From contig DHWV01000016.1 of the NCBI GenBank assembly GCA_002413355.1, positions 1 to 11,263 of the forward strand: a DNA stretch of 11,263 nt, written 5' to 3'. Positions 1 to 7,800 of this stretch are shown piece by piece. The DNA is from Desulfobulbaceae bacterium UBA5173. Lineage in GTDB: Bacteria; Desulfobacterota; Desulfobulbia; Desulfobulbales; Desulfobulbaceae. The position numbers and the translations under genes were made by a program. The notes beneath the pieces were generated by a model. That model had not been told where the DNA came from. It saw only the letters and a list, made by a program, of their open reading frames with translations, and did no database searches. Positions within the stretch are counted from its first letter, which is position 1; every line of letters begins with the position of its first letter.

Positions 1-50
1 TCGTCCTTGGCGTGAGATTTCTCGCTCCGCTCGAACTGACACTGATACGA
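1..50. repeat. Possible copy of a dispersed intergenic repeat
   Basis: No gene can be supported in bases 1-88. Read on the minus strand, bases 8-43 contain the string GTTCGAGCGGAGCGAGAAAT followed by CTCACGCC. This resembles a short motif that I remember being scattered between genes in many bacterial genomes, often mis-translated as a peptide like FERSEKS. A small inverted repeat, GAGA-TT-TCTC, lies at 14-23. Only one copy is visible here, so calling it a repeat rests on memory of similar sequences. It could also be the tail of an unseen gene to the left. Confidence 0.35.
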
Positions 51-88
51 CGCTTCAAATTATCTTGCGCTGGCTATAAAAATTTAGC

Positions 89-135
89 AAACAGCAAAGC
101 CGCATCATGATCTTCGTGATGCGGCTTTGCTGTTT
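89..135 (-). terminator. Strong hairpin terminator after the HIT gene
   Basis: Bases 89-107 and 117-135 are perfect reverse complements, giving a 19-bp stem with a 9-base loop. On the minus strand the stem is followed by TTTGCTAAATTTTTATAG, a U-rich though interrupted run, about 20 bases after the HIT stop codon. On the plus strand the stem ends in TTTT, so it may also stop transcription entering from the left. It is the clear end of the minus-strand gene run. Confidence 0.82.
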
Positions 136-154
136 TCGCTTGCTGGAGAAATCT

Positions 155-496
155 TCAGCCTGGTGGCCAGTTCAGATTGCGTCCGCCGAGGATGTGCATG
201 TGGATGTGAAAGACCGTCTGCCCAGCCTGCGCTCCGTTGTTGAAGACCACGCGGAAATCGTCAAGACCTTCCTTTTTGGCGGTTTCGCTACCGATGCGCA
301 GCATTTTGCCAATCAGCCGCTCGTCTTCGGCAGCGATAGCGGCAGGCCCGCTGATGTGCTTTTTCGGAATCACGAGAAAATGTACCGGCGCACCGGGATT
401 GATGTCGCGGAAGGCAAGCAGCTCGTCATCCTCAAAGAGCTTGGCGGCAGGAATTTCTCCCCGGATGATCTTGCAGAAAATACAGTTGTCAGTCAT
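155..496 (-). CDS. Histidine triad (HIT) family nucleotide-binding protein
   Basis: This is a 113-residue HIT protein of the Hint branch, whose members hydrolyse nucleoside phosphoramidates and related adenylated compounds in the cytoplasm. The family-typical N-terminus CIFCKIIRGEIP begins at residue 5 and has the usual C-x2-C. The catalytic triad H97-x-H99-x-H101 sits in FHIHMHILGGR near the C-terminus. The length is normal for a bacterial Hint. I chose the ATG at 496 because GGAG lies 9 bases upstream as a ribosome binding site. An in-frame TTG at 511 overlaps that site and would add five residues not usual for the family. The gene starts 45 bases after the stop of the exported-protein gene and is last in the run before the hairpin at 89-135. 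The physiological substrate cannot be told from sequence. Confidence 0.95.
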   Translation of the reverse strand: MTDNCIFCKIIRGEIPAAKLFEDDELLAFRDINPGAPVHFLVIPKKHISGPAAIAAEDERLIGKMLRIGSETAKKEGLDDFRVVFNNGAQAGQTVFHIHMHILGGRNLNWPPG

Positions 497-541
497 GAAG
501 CGGTTCTCCAAATAAAGGTGAAGGATTGAGCAGACGGCAGC

Positions 542-1213
542 TCAGGGACGCTTTCCGGCCACAGGCCGAAGCCGCAGGGTGACAGCCCCGTCTTCAGCTC
601 GGATGTCCAGCGGCTCCATGCGCACCCGCACCGTGGTTGAGCCGATTTCTCCGGTCAAAGGCAGAACATTGCGCAGCGGCACCTCATACTGCTTGCTCAG
701 GCTGTTGAGCAGGGCAAGCAGGGCTTCGTCCGAATCACCACCACCCTGTGCCGCCCGCTGAAATTTTGGCGTGAGCAGCAGCATCTGCCGGGCCGGATCA
801 AAACGCAGGGCAACATCGCAAATCACCGGCAGTGCAAGCTGGCCCAGCTTAACTTGAATGTTCTGCCCGCCGACATTGGCGTTCATGCTCATGTTGCGCC
901 CGGAAAGCTGGCCGCTGACGATGATCCGCCCGTTATCCACGTTCAGGCTGCTGACAGAGTCAACAGTGACTTCCCCCTTGAACTGCTCGTTGGCATTATG
1001 CTCTATCGGCAGGGGCAGAATGCTGCTCACAACCTGCTGCAAGGCCGGAGCGGGCAATACAACCGTCACCGGCGGAAGTTTTGGCCTGTTGACCTGCGCC
1101 GCTGTCATGGGCGGCTTTTGAGCAGTTTTTGCAGGCGGCGGTGCAGCCTGAGCAACGGCAGGCAGGCAGCAGGCGAGGCAGCAGATGGCGGCGGTGCGAG
1201 AAAGAAAAGTCAT
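542..1213 (-). CDS. Exported protein of unknown function
   Basis: A 223-residue protein. Residues 1-23 form a signal peptide with an unusually Cys-rich hydrophobic core (CCLACC) and a likely signal peptidase I site after AVAQA. The Cys residues do not match a canonical lipobox. A Pro/Ala/Lys-rich linker follows to about residue 45. The rest, about 50-220, alternates hydrophobic and polar residues as in beta-rich folds, including VDNGRIIVSGQLSGRN and a closing DGAVTLRLRP. That pattern loosely recalls small periplasmic lipid-binding or LEA/BPI-like folds, but I recognise no family. It lies 80 bases downstream of the plsC-like gene and 45 bases upstream of the HIT gene. No clear Shine-Dalgarno sequence precedes the ATG, and an in-frame stop just upstream rules out a longer start. 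The gene is well supported as coding; its function is not. Confidence 0.8.
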   Translation of the reverse strand: MTFLSRTAAICCLACCLPAVAQAAPPPAKTAQKPPMTAAQVNRPKLPPVTVVLPAPALQQVVSSILPLPIEHNANEQFKGEVTVDSVSSLNVDNGRIIVSGQLSGRNMSMNANVGGQNIQVKLGQLALPVICDVALRFDPARQMLLLTPKFQRAAQGGGDSDEALLALLNSLSKQYEVPLRNVLPLTGEIGSTTVRVRMEPLDIRAEDGAVTLRLRPVAGKRP

Positions 1214-1241
1214 AGCAGCAGGTTGTTGAAATTACAGGAAC

Positions 1242-1265
1242 GCCCCTGTGCGGATCAGCAGGGGC
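1242..1265. other. GC-rich hairpin between plsC-like gene and exported-protein gene
   Basis: Bases 1242-1248 (GCCCCTG) and 1259-1265 (CAGGGGC) form a 7-bp stem with a 10-base loop in the 80-base gap. No T-tract follows on the minus strand, so it is not a standard intrinsic terminator. It may be a processing or stabilising stem in a shared transcript. No convincing promoter is visible in the same gap. Confidence 0.4.
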
Positions 1266-1293
1266 TGCTTATACGTTTTGCGCGGAACGCTGC

Positions 1294-2061
1294 TCAGGAC
1301 AGCGACTGTTCATGCGGCAGCGGCTGATGGCATTCGTCCAGCAACGCCGCCACCCGCTGCTGGAGGATTCCGGCCAGCTCCTGCTTGTCCTTGGCTTTGA
1401 ACGCGCTGATCGACATGGGTGCGCCGATGCGTAGCACCACTGCGCCGCCCCGCGAGAGCAGCCTGCCTTTGGGGATGGCCTGATGTGTGCCATTGAAGCC
1501 CACCGGCACTACCTCCACCCCGGCCTTGAGGGCCAGCATGATCGCGCCGGTCTTGAAGGGCTGAAGCCGTCCGTCCGAGCTGCGGGTGCCTTCTGGAAAG
1601 AGAATCACCGACGCGCCTTCAGCCACCCGCTCTGCCGCCGCATTCAGGCTCTGGATTGCCTCTCTGCCGTGCGAGCGGTCAATGGCAATGAAGTCAACGG
1701 CCTTCATACCCGCCCCGAAGACCGGGATGGCGAACAGCTCCTTTTTGGCGATCCAGCGATAATCATGACTGATGTGGCCGGAGAAGGCCATGATGTCAGC
1801 CATACTGGCGTGATTGCCGATGAAAATGTAGGGCTTGGCCGGGTCAAGCTGCTCCCCGCCTTCCACCCGCACGTGGATGTTGGCAATCTGGCAAAGCAGC
1901 CGCCCCCACGCGCGGGGAAACTGCTGGGCCGCCGCCTTGGACTTGCGGAACCAGCGCACATCGGCCATCGCGGCAAGACAGACAGCACCGGTCAGCGGGG
2001 GGATGGTAAGCAGGGCAAGCAGCCCCCGCAGAAACTGAAGTGGAGAGGTGAAGGAGGACAT
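1294..2061 (-). CDS. plsC: 1-acyl-sn-glycerol-3-phosphate acyltransferase (PlsC-like)
   Basis: A 255-residue lysophospholipid acyltransferase. Family members transfer an acyl chain to lysophosphatidic acid, making phosphatidic acid for phospholipid synthesis at the inner membrane. A hydrophobic segment at about residues 11-34 would anchor it. The catalytic NHx4D motif is NHASMAD, with H84 and D89. Motif II has the expected Arg in FIAIDRS (R129). Motif III, which binds the substrate phosphate, is FPEGTRS at 155-161, and motif IV is VVPVGF at 184-189. All key residues are present and the length is normal. The ATG lies 14 bases after the stop of the membrane-protein gene without an obvious Shine-Dalgarno sequence, so translational coupling is plausible. 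Specificity could be for another lyso-lipid, since the motifs are shared across the family; the symbol denotes the class. Confidence 0.93.
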   Translation of the reverse strand: MSSFTSPLQFLRGLLALLTIPPLTGAVCLAAMADVRWFRKSKAAAQQFPRAWGRLLCQIANIHVRVEGGEQLDPAKPYIFIGNHASMADIMAFSGHISHDYRWIAKKELFAIPVFGAGMKAVDFIAIDRSHGREAIQSLNAAAERVAEGASVILFPEGTRSSDGRLQPFKTGAIMLALKAGVEVVPVGFNGTHQAIPKGRLLSRGGAVVLRIGAPMSISAFKAKDKQELAGILQQRVAALLDECHQPLPHEQSLS

Positions 2062-2075
2062 TGCAGTTTTATTGG

Positions 2076-3470
2076 TCAGACCGCCGCAGGGTGGCGGTGC
2101 GGCAGGAAATCTTTTGCCCGGAGAGCAAGCCAGATGAGGAAGAAGTACACTGTCCCGGCAAAGACAAACACATATCTGCTGACAAAAAAGAGATGAATAT
2201 CGGAATGATTGCGCAGCACCATGTACCGCAGGGGCACCGGCGCGAGAACAAGGAGGAAGCCGACGAACGCAGTACCCAACTCTCTGAACTGCTCAGGCTG
2301 CCTGAGCAGCTTCAGGATAAAAAGCCACACGCTCACTGCGGCAGCCAAGACCGTGCCCACGATGACGCTGGTGTTGACGATGTCAAAAATGGCACTGATT
2401 CCGTATGCCGCAATGCCATACCAATGGAACTGGGCATAAACTATATTGAAGATATCCACCTTGCTGCCCGCGTCATTGGTGCCGCCGACCCGATACAGAA
2501 TATTGGTGATCAGCTCATGCAAAGGAGCCAGCGATCCACTGACAGCCAGAATCAGCAGATGCTTGAAAAAGATTGAGCCAAGGAAACCGAAGAGAAAATA
2601 GAACCACGACTGGAAGACGCGTTGCAGATTCTTTGAGGACAAGGTTCTGTCCTGCGATAGAAAGACCTCAACAAAGGCGACAAACGAGAAGGCGTATATT
2701 TTCTCGCCTCCCTGCTGAAAGAAGAAGCAGAGCCACGTGCCGCCGAAGGTGATGAACATCAGCTCGATACGGCGGCTGACCGGCCACGGCAGCATCCGCA
2801 AGGCGAGCCATGCCGCGCCCCAGCAGGCAACGGCCAGCAGCGACACCGAATACGTGATCCCGCCGAAAAACAGCACAGACGAGCAATAAAAAGCAGGCAC
2901 GGTGAAGCCGATATAGGCAAGGCCGACCTTCGGATCGAGAAACATGATCTGCGCCAAGATAAGGGCGAACAGAAAAAAAGTGCTGATAGTGATCAGCCAG
3001 GTGATCTGCGACCACTCAAGATACTGGAGCAGCGGCAACACCACCGCCTTAAGGCCATGCCATTGGCGGGGCTTGTACACAACCTTCCAGACGGACGTGT
3101 CGGCCCGCTGTTCAGGAGAGGCGGCGACACAGCGTTTGGCCATTTCCGTGCTGGGCAAGTTCGTGTCCACGGTTTGGTAGTACCCTGACAGCAGCGATTC
3201 CAGAAACGGTCTTTCCTTCCCTTGGTACATGAACATCAGGGCAAAAAAACTTTCTCCCAGCTGATCGATACCGGAGAGGTTGTTTCTGCTGCCAAGTCCG
3301 TAGGTGTAGAAGGGAATCGGGCTGGCTAGTAGCTGGCCGTCGGCATATGCTGAGGCCACCCGTTCAAAGACGATGACCCTGTCTGTCTTGTCCGCCTGAT
3401 ACAGCAGAAAGGCATAGCACAGGGTCGTGACTGCCGTGACGAGGATGGCAAGCATCAAATTTGTTTTCAT
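2076..3470 (-). CDS. Polytopic membrane protein of unknown function
   Basis: A 464-residue integral membrane protein. One N-terminal segment (about 5-24) is followed by a roughly 125-residue soluble region (about 25-155), then around eight to ten further hydrophobic segments. These lie near 157-178, 185-204, 206-227, 236-251, 258-271, 287-310, 345-362, 366-388, 397-412 and 428-449. One transmembrane helix, a large soluble region and many helices recall polytopic GT-C-like glycosyltransferases. I do not recognise the family or see a clear acidic catalytic motif at the end of the first loop. A conserved-looking patch, RYMVLRNHSDIHLFFVSR at about 415-432, is the best handle. The gene starts 30 bases after the SDR stop and ends 14 bases before plsC, so the three are probably co-transcribed. 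A role in envelope glycan or lipid-linked sugar handling is inferred only from this context. No clear Shine-Dalgarno sequence is seen. Confidence 0.85.
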   Translation of the reverse strand: MKTNLMLAILVTAVTTLCYAFLLYQADKTDRVIVFERVASAYADGQLLASPIPFYTYGLGSRNNLSGIDQLGESFFALMFMYQGKERPFLESLLSGYYQTVDTNLPSTEMAKRCVAASPEQRADTSVWKVVYKPRQWHGLKAVVLPLLQYLEWSQITWLITISTFFLFALILAQIMFLDPKVGLAYIGFTVPAFYCSSVLFFGGITYSVSLLAVACWGAAWLALRMLPWPVSRRIELMFITFGGTWLCFFFQQGGEKIYAFSFVAFVEVFLSQDRTLSSKNLQRVFQSWFYFLFGFLGSIFFKHLLILAVSGSLAPLHELITNILYRVGGTNDAGSKVDIFNIVYAQFHWYGIAAYGISAIFDIVNTSVIVGTVLAAAVSVWLFILKLLRQPEQFRELGTAFVGFLLVLAPVPLRYMVLRNHSDIHLFFVSRYVFVFAGTVYFFLIWLALRAKDFLPHRHPAAV

Positions 3471-3500
3471 GGAGCGTTTTTCGTTTGACAGAGGCGATGG

Positions 3501-4739
3501 TCAGACCGCATCGCTGTCATCGGCTGCGTCCTCATCCGGTACAGCGGCCGCTGTCAGCTCCGCCTCCTTCAGCAGGGCAGGCCAAGGTGCGGCGGAATCT
3601 GTATGGATGCTGGTGAGCAACTCCTCGGGATGGCGGAGGAAATCCTTTTCCAGCTCATTGCCGATGAATTCATCTCGGAAGCGGGTGATCAGGTTAAGAT
3701 GTGCCCAGCGGGTCAAATAGTAGATGACCAGCCTCGGCAGGCGGGTGTAGATGTTCTCTTCCGGGGCAGGATCAATGAAGCTCGACTCGCGCAGCTTCTT
3801 GGTTGAAAGTGTCTGCGGCAGATAGACGTTCCTGAGAAACATGTATTCCGGCGGCAGGCGGGCGGTTATGCCGAACGATGTCAAAAGGCCTGCCACCCGC
3901 TCCAAGACAAATTTCCCTGCCATGACCACGTGATACGGCACATAGACCTCGCGCGGAGTCTTCACCTCCAGATAGGCCCGGATGGTCAGGATCAGGTCAT
4001 CCAGCTCCACCGGCTCCCGGTCGGCGAAGTGATAGATTGCGCCGGAGAACTCCTCGCGGTTGAGAAGAACGTGGTGGACGAAATAGGGAATCTTGGCCGC
4101 GTTGGTGTAGGAATGCTTTACGCCCCGCTTGGTGAAAAGAAAGGGCATGGCCTCGTCGGCAATGGCAAAGAGCAGACGATGAAAGCCCTGAATTTTGTGG
4201 TCATGCTCGCCATAGACGATCGAGACCCGGATGATGGTGCAGTCCAGCCCGTGATGTCGCATCATGTGCTCAAGGGTCATCTCGGCCATCAGCTTGGATT
4301 TGGCGTAGTTGCTCATGCCGGGAGTCAGGGGCATGATGTCTTCTTCGGCCAAATCTTCGCCATGTGGCAAAACGGCGGCGGAACTGATATGAATGTAGGG
4401 GATGTTCAGGGCGCAGCAGGCCCGCCCCAAGTTGACGCAGCCGAGATAGTTGACTTCAAAGGCGAGCTGTGCGTCCGAGTCCAGCGAGGCCATGGCCGCG
4501 TTAATGACAAAATCCGGCTTGGCTCGCTTCAGATAGACAATGATATCCTGGGCGTTGCGGATGGACAGTTTTTTTGAGCTGGGGGCACGGATGTCGAAAT
4601 CGTCCGGGGTGTGGGTCTTGAAATAATGGGCAAGGGTGCCGCCGATCAGACCGGAGCCGCCGATCAGCACGCCGAGGCGGCGTTTTTTTGTCTGGGGGGG
4701 CTGAACCATGTTGTTCTCGGATGAAAGCTGCGGTGTCAT
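3501..4739 (-). CDS. NAD(P)-dependent extended SDR (epimerase/reductase-like)
   Basis: A 412-residue cytoplasmic enzyme of the extended short-chain dehydrogenase/reductase superfamily, the group containing nucleotide-sugar epimerases and dTDP-4-dehydrorhamnose reductase. The Rossmann cofactor motif is GGSGLIG, with Gly27, Gly30 and Gly33. The catalytic set is Ser119/Ser120 (HISSAAV) and Tyr145-x3-Lys149 (NYAKSK). VNYLGCVNLGRAC and IIRVSIVYGE match the usual strands and loops. Residues beyond about 280 form an extension longer than in most such enzymes, ending in an acidic tail (PDEDAADDSDAV). I keep the ATG at 4739; the ATG at 4709 is an alternative that would remove ten residues before the first strand. 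Neither has a strong ribosome binding site, although AAAGGA lies about 18 bases before the first. An in-frame TAA upstream excludes longer starts. The substrate is not evident. The following membrane-protein gene suggests a sugar or lipid-linked sugar of the envelope. Confidence 0.9.
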   Translation of the reverse strand: MTPQLSSENNMVQPPQTKKRRLGVLIGGSGLIGGTLAHYFKTHTPDDFDIRAPSSKKLSIRNAQDIIVYLKRAKPDFVINAAMASLDSDAQLAFEVNYLGCVNLGRACCALNIPYIHISSAAVLPHGEDLAEEDIMPLTPGMSNYAKSKLMAEMTLEHMMRHHGLDCTIIRVSIVYGEHDHKIQGFHRLLFAIADEAMPFLFTKRGVKHSYTNAAKIPYFVHHVLLNREEFSGAIYHFADREPVELDDLILTIRAYLEVKTPREVYVPYHVVMAGKFVLERVAGLLTSFGITARLPPEYMFLRNVYLPQTLSTKKLRESSFIDPAPEENIYTRLPRLVIYYLTRWAHLNLITRFRDEFIGNELEKDFLRHPEELLTSIHTDSAAPWPALLKEAELTAAAVPDEDAADDSDAV

Positions 4740-4740
4740 C

Positions 4741-4789
4741 AGGATGCGCTGCTCTTTCCTTTAGCACGTTTATCCGCAAAAAGCATCCT
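4741..4789 (-). other. Inverted repeat in the SDR leader
   Basis: AGGATGC at 4741-4747 and GCATCCT at 4783-4789 are exact reverse complements. They bracket 35 bases that include the only Shine-Dalgarno-like sequence (AAAGGA on the minus strand). One arm sits directly beside the proposed ATG at 4739. In the mRNA this could fold and limit ribosome access, but a 7-bp stem with a long loop may also be chance. Confidence 0.25.
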
Positions 4790-4820
4790 TTTTTCGGGCT
4801 GCGCCCAACGTTGCCCCTGT

Positions 4821-4848
4821 CGGGCGGGTGAAACAGCGCACCCGCCCG
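4821..4848 (-). other. Stem-loop downstream of the macroglobulin gene
   Basis: CGGGCGGGTG (4821-4830) pairs perfectly with CACCCGCCCG (4839-4848) around an 8-base loop, 10 bases after the stop of the macroglobulin gene. On the minus strand it is not followed by a T-run, so it is a poor intrinsic terminator. A 3'-end-stabilising stem, a processing site or a partial terminator are possible. A second small stem, GGGC-TGC-GCCC, lies at 4796-4806. Whether transcription continues into the SDR gene is therefore unclear. Confidence 0.5.
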
Positions 4849-4858
4849 ATGATTCTTC

Positions 4859-7800
4859 CTACTTTTTCTCCTTCACCACCGTCACCGCGCCTGCCTTGTT
4901 CCGCGCCCGGTATTCAGGCCGATACATGGCTTCAACTTCTGAGGGCGGCAGGGCGTAGCTGCCGGGTGTGACCGCACGCACCATGTAAGCAAAGCGGAAG
5001 GGGCGCACGTTGGGGCTTCCTTCCGGCTGCGGCAAGGCGGCAGTGTCAAAGGCAGCGATGAAGCGGTCGTCTCGTGCATCAGTGTAAAGGAACGGGCTGA
5101 GTTCACCCAGCCAGCTGAAGGCTTCCGCATCGGTGCCACTGAGAGGCTTCTCAATCTCAAAGCCAGCAGGTAGGAGGTCAATCAGCATGGACTGGAAATT
5201 GCCGCCTTCTCGTGCCTCGCCCTCCACGGTCACCACAGCCAGCCCGCTCTGCGGCACGTTGTCCAAACGCAACGGTTTGCCCAACGTATTATACCAGCTC
5301 CGTCGGACAGTGAAGCCGTTCTCCACCACCGGCGGCTCATTGATGGGCGAACCTTGCACAGTTGTCACCGCCCAGACGGCGGCACTGCCTTTGTTGCGCA
5401 GCGTCACGGGGCTGGCAAGCAGCGACTCGCCGTTGCGGCTAAGGGAAAAGAAGGATTTTTTCTCTACCGTTGGTTTCGGCTCTTCTTTGGGTTTGTCGCT
5501 GTCCATGCTCAGGGCGGAAAGAAATCTGCCAACAAGCGATGGGCTTTTTTCCTCTGGCTTGGGTTGTGGCGCAGGCGTGCTGCCGTCCGCCACTTCCACA
5601 TCCAGCGGCTGGCCTTTGTCTAACGTCAGGGATGCCATGATCAGCGCGGCCTGTTCTTGGGTGGAAAGATACTTCCGCTTGGAAAGCAGGCCGGTCAGCT
5701 CCTGCCAAGCCGGAGCTGGATCAAGCTGCTTCAGGCCACTGTCGCCGATAACGCTGATAACTGAGGCCAAATCGCGCAACCGCGAGCCGTAGCTCCACCA
5801 TGAAGCCGCTTCGGTGTCTGCCGCCTGCAAAGCCGCCTTCAGGCCTTTCACCGCCCGCTCTTGATCGCCGAGCAATGCCAAGGTTCCGGCAAGCTGGGCT
5901 TGCGCCAGCGGCGAGACGATGCTGCCAAATTTAGTGTCATACAGATAGCGGGCATCTTCCTGCCGAGCTTGACCAGCGCGGGCCAGCACCCAGTGGGCAT
6001 AGGCCAAGGCCTCGATGTGCTTGTCTTGACTGCCGCTTTGTTTCACTTCGCCGGTCAGCCAGTCCAGCCCTTTCTTGTAGAAATAGTCCGGCACAGCAAA
6101 GCCTTTTTCTTTTGCTCGGCCCAAAAAATCCATTGCGTAGGCCGAAAGCCACGGCTCTGGCTCGCTTTGGTCAGACCAGAGGCCGAAGCTGCCTTCGCCA
6201 AGCTGCTTTTGCAGAATCAGCTCAATCGCGCCCTGCACTCGGCTGGACAAATTTTTGTCCGCCGGATAGCTGAAGCGTTCCGCAAGCTGGTTGGCATAGA
6301 GCAGCGGCATGGCCCGGCTGGTGAGCTGCTCCAAGCAGCCATGCGGATAGCGGTCCAATTCGCCAAGCAGTCCAGCCACATCCACGTTGGGCATCGAGGA
6401 GATACTGACTGCCACCTTGGCGGTTGCCGGATAGAGACCGCCGAGCGTGTCTTTGTTCAGGCTGATAGCCGCACCCGGATCAATTTTGCTGTAGGTACGG
6501 GTCAGAGTCGGCAGATATTTGCCGCGCACATTGAGGTCAAAGTCGCCTGCATAGCTATAGCCCGCTGGCCCGCTGACGCTCAGGTGCAGTTTGCCGCTGC
6601 CAATGCCGATGGCTGTGACCGGGAAGCTCAGGCTCTGGCGTTTTTTAGGCTGCAACGCTGCTTTGGCCGTGCTGCTTTCCTTGGCCATGACCACGGCCCC
6701 TTCCGTTGTCCAAGCAATTTGATAATCACCTTCCGGGCCGTCAATATTTTCAATCAGGAGCTGGATATTCGACTGGTCGCCATCGGCCAGATAGCGCGGC
6801 AGCGACGGCGAGACCACAATCGGATCGTTGACCCGCATGGGCTTGCTGGCTGCACCGGTTTTCTCCTTTGACCACGCCACCGCCATCAGGCGCAGCCTGC
6901 CGTTAAAATCAGGAATATCCAGCGGTACCGAGGCGATGCCATCCTGTTCTGCCTTAACCACACCGGAGAAAAGCGAGACAATCTTCACATTCGACTGCGG
7001 CGCACCGCGCAACCCGTCTTCGCCCGCGCCGTTGCGCAGAGTGAGCGGCTTGCTGTCCGGCGGAATGATAAGCTGGCCGTATATGTCGCGGATATCTGTG
7101 CCGAGCTGCTGTTTGGCGAAGAACCATGTGATCGGGTCAGGCGAGACAAAATTCGTCAATTGCAGCACACCCTCATCCACAGCGGCCAAGGTTAGGCGAA
7201 TCTCGCTGCCTGCCTCCGCGCCTTTGACAGAAACCGGCACTTGCAGCATCTGCCGAGGGCGAACTTGCTCTGGCGCGTTGACCGCCACTTCCAGCCGCTG
7301 CGGGGCCGAATCCATAGGCAGCCAGATCAGGCCTACTGCCCGGTCTGCGCCTTTTTGCTGATCTTTGCCGGGCCGATACACCGTGATCAGGGCATACACG
7401 CCCGCGCCCCAGCCGTCTTCAACCGGAATGTCAATGGTCTGTTCTTTGCCGCTGAGGGCGAAGTTGCGCACCCCGTTCACCGTGGTGTTGGCCAGCACCA
7501 AGCTCGCTTGGCCAAGATACGGCGCGGTCAGGGTCAGTTTGGCAGTGTCACCGACTTTGTAACCCTGCCGGTCGAGCACCACTTTGACGGAATCCGGCGT
7601 GTCGCTTTCGCCGACAAGCTGCTCGCCTGCGGTGAAGCGCAGCGTGGTGAACAAGGTTTTGTCCTTGTTCAGCAATTCCAGCCGGTATCTGCCCTGCCCT
7701 GCTGGAACAGTCAGCGGCAGCGGCCCGGCTTTCTCCCACGTGAGCTGGCCGCGCTGCTCCTCCTGATCACGGATGATCTTCTCATACGCCCATTCGCCTT

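Noticed and set aside
497..511. TTG start of the HIT protein at 511
   Set aside because: The GGAG site overlaps it and fits the ATG at 496; the family normally starts just before the CIFCKI motif.
1483..2196. A 237-codon plus-strand frame opposite the plsC-like gene
   Set aside because: The opposite strand carries all acyltransferase motifs. This frame crosses a gene boundary and has His/Arg/Gly-rich composition typical of antisense shadow.
3930..4577. A 215-codon plus-strand frame opposite the SDR gene
   Set aside because: It is antisense to the Rossmann and YxxxK regions and shows no domain or ribosome binding site of its own.
5861..6871. A 336-codon open frame on the plus strand inside the macroglobulin gene
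   Set aside because: It lies wholly opposite a gene with clear family motifs, its translation shows no recognisable domain, and such antisense frames are expected in GC-rich coding DNA.
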